DNA of 11,530 bases. Origin: Candidatus Wallbacteria bacterium (GTDB lineage Bacteria > Muiribacteriota > UBA6191 > JACPRK01). The translations under genes and the position numbers were made by a program. Below are positions 6,601 through 11,530 of the stretch, piece after piece. The stretch's first letter is position 1; every line of letters begins with the position of its first letter. The stretch lies in contig JACQFU010000057.1 of assembly GCA_016199905.1 (NCBI GenBank), positions 1 through 11,530 on the forward strand. The letters are read 5' to 3'. The notes beneath the pieces were generated by a model, which saw nothing but the letters and a program-made list of their open reading frames with translations, did no database searches and had not been told where the DNA came from.

Positions 6601-7880
6601 ATGGGCGAGAGCTGGGCAAGTTCGTGCCCGCCTTCAAGAACGTCCGGAAGGCGCAGAAGCTCGGCAAGTGGACCGCCGCGGCCGGAGCGCTGTTCGGCAA
6701 ACACACGGTCATGGGCCAGCTGGGCCAGGAGGCCGGTGCGGCCACCGACAAGTACGGGGCGATGTTGGACTTCGCGATGCAGGAGCACGTCTTCGGCAAC
6801 GTCCGCTACGACTTCAAGATCGATCGGGGAAGGATGAATGGCCCGGTTGCTTCCGAGGGCGGCCCCGGCGGGATCGACGGAACGCTTGCGATCGACCTGG
6901 GTCAGGGTCTGGCGGCCGGGCAGTTCCACCTGCTGGTCGCCGATGCCGAGCACCGGCTGGAGATCGTCAACGCCCAGCTCGACACGAGCAAGCAGATCCC
7001 GTTCTCGACCCAGAACGGCTTCGACGACGTGAAGTACCACGGGCCGCAAGCGGCCGCCGAGCCGCCTTCCGGAGCCGCGCTCCCCGAGCCGGCTGCGATT
7101 CCCGAATCCGCGCCGGTGGCCGCACCCGCGCAGCCGCCTACGGCGCAAGACGCCGTCGTCGGAGGTCTGAAGAGCCTCTTCGGAGGAAGGAAGCGCAAAG
7201 CGAAGGCGGCGCCGGTTGCGCCCGCAGCGCCGCCCGTTCAGCCCGCTGTCCCCTCGCAGCCGGCCGCCGCCACGCAGCCGGCCGCCGCGCAGCCGGCCGA
7301 GCAACCGGCGCAATCGCCGGCCGTGTCTCCGGCCGTGTCTCCGGCCGTGTCGCCACCCGCGCCACCCGCGCCACCCGTCGCCGCGCCGCCATTCGGAAAG
7401 CACCGCGTGAGGCGCCTGTCCCCGGTCCCGGCCGCACCGGCAGCGCTCCCGGCCGCATCGCCGGGGGTATCGCCGCCGCCCGGCCCCGCAGTCCCAGCTG
7501 CCGCCGCGTCTCCAGCCGAGCCGGCCGCTCAGCCCGGCGATACCGCAAGTCCCGCCCCGGAGCCTGCGGCGCCCCAGCCGAAGCTCCGGCCGTTTCCCGG
7601 CCACCAACCAAAGCACCATGTGGCTCCTCCGGATCCGTTGACGTCACCGGAGCCATTCGCTCCACATGCGCGGACCGCGCCAGCGCCATCCGTGCCGGCG
7701 GCCCCGTCTGCCGCGCCCGCCGCGCCGGCCTCTACCCACGTCGAGCCCGCCGCGACACTCGCCACGCCCGTCCCTGCCGCCCTGCCTTCCGCCCCCGGGC
7801 CCGCAGCCAGTCCTCGCGCCGCGCAACCTGCCACGCCTCCCTCGACGGCTCCCACCGTTCCGGCAAAGCCTGCCAAGTAG
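3690..7880 (+). CDS. AsmA family envelope protein with Pro/Ala-rich C-terminal tail
   Basis: A 1396-residue protein. Residues 1-27 are a single membrane anchor (KILIVVGVLAALLVAAAGFGIY). Then come about 1090 residues of repeated beta-strand units with the AsmA/TamB character: runs such as LDKVRVSLALDALFSGKFAL, IVLVDET, and many VxGxx and FxG turns. AsmA-like proteins are inner-membrane anchored, span the periplasm and are implicated in lipid movement to, and assembly of, the outer membrane. The folded part ends near residue 1118. The last 278 residues are low-complexity Pro/Ala with separated basic patches after F1164, F1235, F1302 and F1323. The stretch GGLKSLFGGRKRK (1158-1170) resembles endings I know from shorter AsmA-like proteins, so the rest of the tail may be an addition. 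The ATG at 3690 is preceded by GGAGGAGGT with a 9-base gap, which decides the start over the longer open frame. It stops with TAG, and no clear terminator follows. Confidence 0.85.
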   Translation: MLRKILIVVGVLAALLVAAAGFGIYKLKALVEDGKAVRELADEARKKGGRSFTFGAISVVGPLTVQISNFKLDSGSPGTPQVRLDKVRVSLALDALFSGKFALDTLTLIGPEIRIPRRADGTVDLTELTGRTTPGAAGSAAASSSGAPAAKPAFQTGGSEEPAVRRVAVTGGQIVLVDETTPARPNMALTDLACNVKLPVPGGAGDFALQCNAFGGTIGVMGTFEDGGQRIALDGRTSAVDLGALLATVPGASGLPVLIRKLPLEARFALTSAKTLEKIEASASFSGGELALPGGTPVTALAGELKLGPDTLEVSKLSGNLLGGIPFSASGKVTDLRGARQLSLELDIPNADLEKLAASGFGNVPAGARGSVSGHVKVGGTPTTPVVEGEIVPKDFVWMLAAGGASVPVSIKAGSLKITPQRASTEGLAIEVGGQAVDVSAAVEDYTTSRRWTARLRAPPTDLAAMLALAPPAIREKAAAYQPKGKVTLSADASGADGVYRLQGELVPQGVTARLPLGGTSLAAAVSSGKVRFTEEQVVSENLAFEISGTPAEVVFKATNLQGAKPDITARARIPALPVEKAIATLPPEQRKRAEPYHLSGSVAVDLRMDARAGKTVLSGSLDATGLKGSFEQAGNRIEFELEKGRIVPEGDRIATDGLVVAFGLGGSSGSRAVARGRLTLTGSVSPLAEPPSIDLDARAERMELAPLASLIPELPVALGGEASFEAKVRGPLAQPESAATIELSGVAIRVPSMAAPLVGRGGRLGWSGSKLVAARARFGLGKSEFTVDGTVEDPMGRAAFRGARLSGTLNLGDLPALLGTAEGSQLDGTGQLQGELTGDRSAPAFRGTATFPSLSIMSGGAGGRVSRLALEAVSARVAARPGSFEVNPFSSTFYGGKMTGSLKGGGGEAVGCRTELKDADFGALMADMRNMPGAFSGRVDSGAEFQLAAGAGMAGAGGQGSARVRQLVVNGRELGKFVPAFKNVRKAQKLGKWTAAAGALFGKHTVMGQLGQEAGAATDKYGAMLDFAMQEHVFGNVRYDFKIDRGRMNGPVASEGGPGGIDGTLAIDLGQGLAAGQFHLLVADAEHRLEIVNAQLDTSKQIPFSTQNGFDDVKYHGPQAAAEPPSGAALPEPAAIPESAPVAAPAQPPTAQDAVVGGLKSLFGGRKRKAKAAPVAPAAPPVQPAVPSQPAAATQPAAAQPAEQPAQSPAVSPAVSPAVSPPAPPAPPVAAPPFGKHRVRRLSPVPAAPAALPAASPGVSPPPGPAVPAAAASPAEPAAQPGDTASPAPEPAAPQPKLRPFPGHQPKHHVAPPDPLTSPEPFAPHARTAPAPSVPAAPSAAPAAPASTHVEPAATLATPVPAALPSAPGPAASPRAAQPATPPSTAPTVPAKPAK
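7317..7352 (+). repeat. Three tandem copies of a 12-bp unit
   Basis: CCGGCCGTGTCT is repeated three times head to tail, the last copy differing in its final base. It encodes repeated PAVS in the AsmA-like tail. Because the unit is a multiple of three, copy-number change would lengthen or shorten the tail without breaking the frame. Confidence 0.9.
7352..7378 (+). repeat. Three tandem copies of a 9-bp unit
   Basis: GCCACCCGC is repeated three times, the last copy ending in T. It begins at the final base of the 12-bp repeat array. It encodes repeated PPA in the same tail and is also frame-neutral. Confidence 0.85.
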
Positions 7881-7968
7881 CGGCCGGCCCACGAAATCGA
7901 TTCGACGATTCGGGACGCTAGACCTTGCTCCTCGAGCCCACAAGTCGCGCCGGATAGACAGCCCTCCT

Positions 7969-8034
7969 GTCTCCGGTCCCCCGTCTGTCTCTCCGTCAGA
8001 ATCTCAAGTCTCCCGGTCCAAGATCTCCAGTCTC
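7969..8034. repeat. Degenerate GTCTC-rich intergenic repeat
   Basis: GTCTC occurs at 7969, 7987, 8008 and 8030, that is every 18-22 bases. The 13-mers at 8000-8012 and 8022-8034 match in 11 positions. On the minus strand it reads as GAGAC and GGAGA units. It fills much of the 246-base gap between the AsmA-like gene and the phosphorylase gene, which otherwise holds only a pyrimidine-rich run (about 8046-8075) and a possible promoter. Confidence 0.6.
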
Positions 8035-8079
8035 AAGCCCCGCCATCCTTCCCCTCTCCCCCTGCCCGCCCCCACCTCG

Positions 8080-8085
8080 TATACT
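8080..8085 (+). promoter_or_regulatory. Possible -10 box of the phosphorylase gene
   Basis: TATACT stands out in very GC-rich surroundings 42 bases before the start codon. The -35 position is pyrimidine-rich with no recognisable hexamer. A GGGGG/CCCCC pair (8097-8101 and 8108-8112) between it and the ribosome binding site could form a leader hairpin. Confidence 0.35.
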
Positions 8086-8126
8086 GCTCGGCGGGAGGGG
8101 GCCGTCTCCCCCAGCGGAGGTACTCG

Positions 8127-9425
8127 ATGCGAACCGTCGATCTGATACTCCAGAAGAAGGCCGGTCACAAGCTCTCACGCGAGGAGATCGAATTCCTCGT
8201 CGCCGGCACTGTGAACGGCTCCATACCCGATTACCAGATCTCGGCCTTCCTGATGGCCGTCTGCTTTCGCGGCATGGACGCCGAAGAGACCGTCGACCTC
8301 ACGCGCGCCATGCGCGACTCGGGCCAGATCGTACGCCTGGAGGGCATCCGCGGCCTCAAGGTCGACAAGCACTCCACGGGCGGTGTCGGCGACAAGACCA
8401 CCCTCGTCGCCGGTCCGCTCGCCGCTGCCTGCGGCCTCAAAGTCGCGAAGATGTCCGGCCGCGGCCTGGGCCACACCGGCGGCACTCTCGACAAGATGGA
8501 GTCCATCCCGGGCGTGCGCGTCGACTTGTCCCAGAGAGAGTTCATCGACCAAGTCAACAATCACGGCATCGCAGTCATCGGCCAGAGCGGCGATCTGGTT
8601 CCCGCCGACAAGACGCTCTACGCCATGCGCGATGCCACCGGCACCGTCGACAGCATCCCCCTCATCGCCGCCTCCATCATGTCGAAGAAGCTCGCCGTCC
8701 TCAACGACGTGCTCGTCCTGGACGTCAAGTTCGGCAAGGGCGCTTTCATGCAGACCCTCGACGAAGGCCGGCAGCTCGCGCGCTCGATGGTCGAAATCGG
8801 CAGCGGCATGGGACTCCGAACCGCCGCCCTCCTCACCGACATGGACCGCCCGTTGGGCCACGCCGTCGGCAACGCCATCGAGGTACGCGAAGCCATCGAC
8901 TGTCTGCGCGGCAAGGGCCCCGACGACCTCGAGGAACTAGCGCTCGCCATCTGCACCGAGCACCTCCTGATGGGCGGCATCGCCGCAAGCCGGGAAGCCG
9001 CGCGCGCCACGCTCAAAGAGAAGCTCTCCTCCGGGGCCGCCTACAAGAAATTCGTCGAGTTCATCGCCGCACAGGGCGGCAGCGAGGAGGCCCTCGAGCA
9101 AATGCCGCGCGCGCCCCACGAAGAGGTCTTCCCCTGCCACGCGTCGGGCTTCGTCACCGCCATCGACTGCCTGGCCGTCGGCCACGCAGCGATGCTGCTA
9201 GGCGCAGGCCGGGAGACCAAGGAGTCCACGATCGACCACTCCGTCGGTATCTTCGTCGACAAGCGCCTCGGCGACGCCGTCGCGAAGGGCGAGCCTCTGG
9301 TGAGGCTGCAGTACGCCGTCCGGGCCCGCTGCGACGCCGCAATCCGCGCGCTGGAGTCGGCCTTCCGAGTCGAACCCGCCCGCCGTGACCCGGGCCCCGT
9401 CGTTCACGAAGTCCTGAGACCGTGA
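8127..9425 (+). CDS. pdp: Pyrimidine-nucleoside phosphorylase
   Basis: A 432-residue cytoplasmic enzyme that cleaves thymidine, deoxyuridine or uridine with phosphate, giving the base and (deoxy)ribose 1-phosphate for salvage. The phosphate-binding stretch KHSTGGVGDKTTL (81-93) and the family signature SGRGLGHTGGTLDKME (110-125) are intact. H82, R168, S183 and K187 stand where the E. coli thymidine phosphorylase substrate residues H85, R171, S186 and K190 are expected. K108 just before the signature is what I recall for the broad pyrimidine-nucleoside type; the thymidine-specific enzymes have Met there. The length matches the Bacillus Pdp protein (about 433), and the sequence resembles it throughout. 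The ATG at 8127 has GGAGG with a 6-base gap. It is preceded by the repeat region and followed by rnpB, so it is probably transcribed alone or with the AsmA-like gene. It stops with TGA. Confidence 0.93.
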   Translation: MRTVDLILQKKAGHKLSREEIEFLVAGTVNGSIPDYQISAFLMAVCFRGMDAEETVDLTRAMRDSGQIVRLEGIRGLKVDKHSTGGVGDKTTLVAGPLAAACGLKVAKMSGRGLGHTGGTLDKMESIPGVRVDLSQREFIDQVNNHGIAVIGQSGDLVPADKTLYAMRDATGTVDSIPLIAASIMSKKLAVLNDVLVLDVKFGKGAFMQTLDEGRQLARSMVEIGSGMGLRTAALLTDMDRPLGHAVGNAIEVREAIDCLRGKGPDDLEELALAICTEHLLMGGIAASREAARATLKEKLSSGAAYKKFVEFIAAQGGSEEALEQMPRAPHEEVFPCHASGFVTAIDCLAVGHAAMLLGAGRETKESTIDHSVGIFVDKRLGDAVAKGEPLVRLQYAVRARCDAAIRALESAFRVEPARRDPGPVVHEVLRP

Positions 9426-9513
9426 AGGCAAGGAGGATGGGGGGAGCCCGGTCGCTAGGCCGCGGCGGCGATTGCTTGCCCACGGCTGCAGGAGCAGGCC
9501 TGCCAGCCGCTCT

Positions 9514-9542
9514 TTGCAAACGTCTAACCGCAGTGGTACAGT
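9514..9542 (+). promoter_or_regulatory. Sigma-70 promoter of rnpB
   Basis: TTGCAA (9514-9519) and TACAGT (9537-9542) have a 17-base spacer. The predicted start is near 9549, about 35 bases before the P1 helix of the RNA, so a short 5' leader would have to be removed. The rest of 9426-9583 holds no gene that I can support. Confidence 0.6.
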
Positions 9543-9583
9543 CACATGCGCTGGAGGTCATCAACAGTCGCGCGATGCTCGGT

Positions 9584-9950
<367 letters not shown>

Positions 9951-9971
9951 ATCGGGCAGAGCGCCCCCACG

Positions 9972-11339
9972 ATGGAGAACCAGGAACCTCTTCCCAAAGC
10001 CACCAAGCCGCCCAAGAAGGAACGAAAAGGGCTGAAGACGTTCGTACTGGACACGAGCGTTCTGCTGCACAACAGCCAGGCCCTGTTCGCCTTCCGCGAG
10101 CACAAGGTCATCATCCCCCTGACCGTCATCGAGGAGCTCGACGGCTTCAAAGGTTTCTCCGACGAGAAGGGCCGCCACGCTCGCGCCGTCGCGCGCTACC
10201 TCGACTCGCTCCGCGGCTAGGGCAGTCTCCACGAGGGCGTCACGCTGCAGAGCGGCGGCGTTATCCAGGTCGTGCAAGAGAAGGACCAGCGCTTCCCCGG
10301 AGGCCTCGACGAGAGCAATCGCGACAACCGCATCCTGATGGTCGCCTTCCAGGAGCAGCGGACCAATCCCAACGTCACGTTCGTCACGAAGGACCTCAAC
10401 GCTCGCGTGAAGGCCGACGCCTTGGGTGTCTACAGCGAGGACTTCGAGACCAACAAGGTCAACATCGAAGAGCTGTACCGCGGCTGGCGCGAGTACCAGG
10501 CCACGTCCGAGGAGCTGACCACCATCCGCAGGGAAGGCGCCGTCGCCCCGCGTCCGGAGTCGCGTTTCTACGCCAACGAGTTCGCCATCCTGGATCGCCA
10601 GGGCGAGCTGGGCGACTGCGTCCTGGCTCGCTTCGATCCGCGCGTCGAGAAGCTGCAACGCATCAGCGCCGATGGCGTCGGCCCCTGGGGCATCGAGCCG
10701 CTGAATCCCCAGCAGCTCTTCGCCCTGGAAGTCCTGCAGGACAATAGCGTCAACCTGGTGACGCTCGTCGGTCAGGCCGGAACCGGCAAGACGCTGCTCG
10801 CACTCGCCTCGGGCCTGCACAAGACCATCGACGAACGCACCTTCCGCCGGATGCTCGTCAGTCGTCCCATCATGCCTCTCGGGCGCGATATCGGCTACCT
10901 GCCCGGCACCAAGGACGAGAAGCTCACGCACTGGATGCAGCCCATCTTCGACAACCTGGAGTACATCTTCACGGGCTACCTGGAGGGCGAACTGAAGGCC
11001 GACGAGCAACTGCGCTTCCTGATGGACAGCAAGAAGATCGAGCTGGAGGCGCTCACCTACATCCGCGGCCGTTCGATCCCCAACCAGTACCTGATCATCG
11101 ACGAAGCGCAGAACCTCACGCCCCACGAGGTGAAGACTATCATCACGCGGGCGGGCGAGGGCACCAAGATCGTCCTCACGGGCGACCCTTACCAGATCGA
11201 CAACCCCTACCTGGATGCCAGCTCGAATGGGCTCGCCTTTCTGGTCGAGCGCTTCAAGGGGCAGCCGATCTTCGGCCAGGTGACCCTGGTGGAGAGCGAG
11301 CGAAGCCCGCTGTCGAGCCTGGCCGTGGACCTGCTATAG
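9972..11339 (+). pseudogene. phoH: PIN-PhoH family ATPase, interrupted by an in-frame TAG
   Basis: The gene would encode about 455 residues: an N-terminal PIN nuclease-type domain joined to a PhoH ATPase, the arrangement called PhoH2 or YlaK. PIN acidic residues are D27 (FVLDTSV), E54/E55 (TVIEELD), D118 (NRDNRIL) and D141 (FVTKDLN). The ATPase has Walker A GQAGTGKT (267-274), Walker B LIIDEAQ (374-380) and LTGDPYQ (402-408). PhoH2 proteins are described as sequence-specific RNA helicase/ribonucleases. Codon 83 (10218-10220) is TAG between DSLRG and GSLHEG, inside the PIN domain and in the same frame, where Gln (CAG) would fit. One C-to-T change or base-call error explains it. A GTG restart at 10272 would lack half the PIN domain and has no good ribosome binding site. 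The ATG at 9972 also lacks a clear Shine-Dalgarno; upstream codons run through rnpB and are not protein-like. Confidence 0.88.
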
Positions 11340-11352
11340 GAGTTTGGAACCG

Positions 11353-11530
11353 ATGACGAAGCCCGGGCAACGAGGCATCACGCTCATCGAAATCCTCATC
11401 GCCACGGCGATCCTGGCAGCCGTGGTGATCCCCGTCGCCACCTTCATCATGGGCGGCATGCGCCGCACCGAAATCAGCAAGCACTCCGCGATTGCGTTGT
11501 CGCTGTCGGCTAACATCATGGACAACCTGC
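11353..11530 (+). CDS. Type IV pilin-like (prepilin) protein, N-terminal part
   Basis: The first 59 residues of a gene that runs off the right edge. The class III signal is clear: a short basic leader MTKPGQRG, cut by prepilin peptidase after G8, then ITLIEILIATAILAAVVIPV with the conserved Glu at mature position 5 and a hydrophobic helix. Such proteins build type IV pili, type II secretion pseudopili or competence fibres at the inner membrane. Ile at +1 instead of Phe or Met suggests a minor pilin or PulJ/PilV/GspI-like pseudopilin more than a major pilin, but the variable C-terminus is missing. TAGGAG (11337-11342), which includes the phoH stop codon, is its Shine-Dalgarno, 10 bases before the ATG. 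The two genes are therefore likely cotranscribed and perhaps translationally coupled. Confidence 0.88.
   Translation, partial: MTKPGQRGITLIEILIATAILAAVVIPVATFIMGGMRRTEISKHSAIALSLSANIMDNL

Noticed and set aside
7895..7910. AATCG/CGATT inverted repeat after the AsmA-like gene as a terminator.
   Set aside because: Only a 5-bp arm with no T-run; too weak to call.
6425..7921. A 498-codon open frame on the plus strand within the AsmA-like gene, and a 443-codon one on the minus strand (6288-7619).
   Set aside because: Both are Arg/Gly-rich shadow frames of a GC-rich coding region with no family resemblance. The AsmA-like frame has the anchor, ribosome binding site and promoter.
7878..8129. The frame stays open from the AsmA-like TAG through the gap into the phosphorylase start, so TAG readthrough would fuse the two proteins.
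   Set aside because: GC-rich DNA often stays open for about 80 codons by chance. The gap is repeat-like with no protein character, and the phosphorylase has its own strong ribosome binding site and a family-typical N-terminus.
10218..10220. Reassignment of TAG to glutamine.
   Set aside because: TAG ends several intact genes in the window at natural C-termini (at 523, 2845, 7880 and 11339).

Overview
The window reads as ordinary chromosomal DNA of a GC-rich Gram-negative bacterium. Dense genes, an AsmA-type envelope protein, an exported carbonic anhydrase, a type IV pilin-like protein and an A-type RNase P RNA support this. The phylum cannot be fixed from the sequence. The gene mix and the GTCTC-rich intergenic repeat would suit an Acidobacteriota-, Myxococcota- or Eisenbacteria-like lineage, but that is an impression. 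I see no mobile element, CRISPR array or phage gene.

Layout, left to right. The minus strand carries the N-terminal part of hisC (1-432) and a lipocalin-fold protein resembling the hydroxyneurosporene synthase/AttH group (521-1561). A 319-base divergent region follows, with two near-identical imperfect palindromes exactly 74 bp apart. One of them abuts a good minus-strand promoter. Next on the plus strand is a primary-type sigma-70 family gene (1881-2766), broken by a single-base frameshift between domains 3 and 4 and followed by a clear hairpin terminator. A periplasmic beta-carbonic anhydrase is on the minus strand (2843-3514). It diverges from a very large AsmA-like protein (3690-7880) that has a strong promoter and a 278-residue Pro/Ala-rich tail.

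After a repeat-bearing intergenic region come a pyrimidine-nucleoside phosphorylase (8127-9425), the RNase P RNA gene rnpB with its own sigma-70 promoter (about 9584-9950), and, about 20 bases later, a PIN-PhoH ATPase gene (9972-11339) interrupted by one in-frame TAG. The window ends in the start of a type IV pilin-like gene whose ribosome binding site overlaps the phoH stop.

The genes are mostly housekeeping: histidine synthesis, transcription initiation, CO2 hydration, outer-membrane biogenesis, nucleoside salvage, tRNA maturation and RNA metabolism. I do not see a convincing new multi-gene system. The points most worth a second look are the phased operator-like pair at 1605-1694, the rnpB-phoH transcriptional linkage, and the two single-base lesions in otherwise well conserved genes. 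TAG ends several intact genes here, so reassignment of TAG is unlikely.
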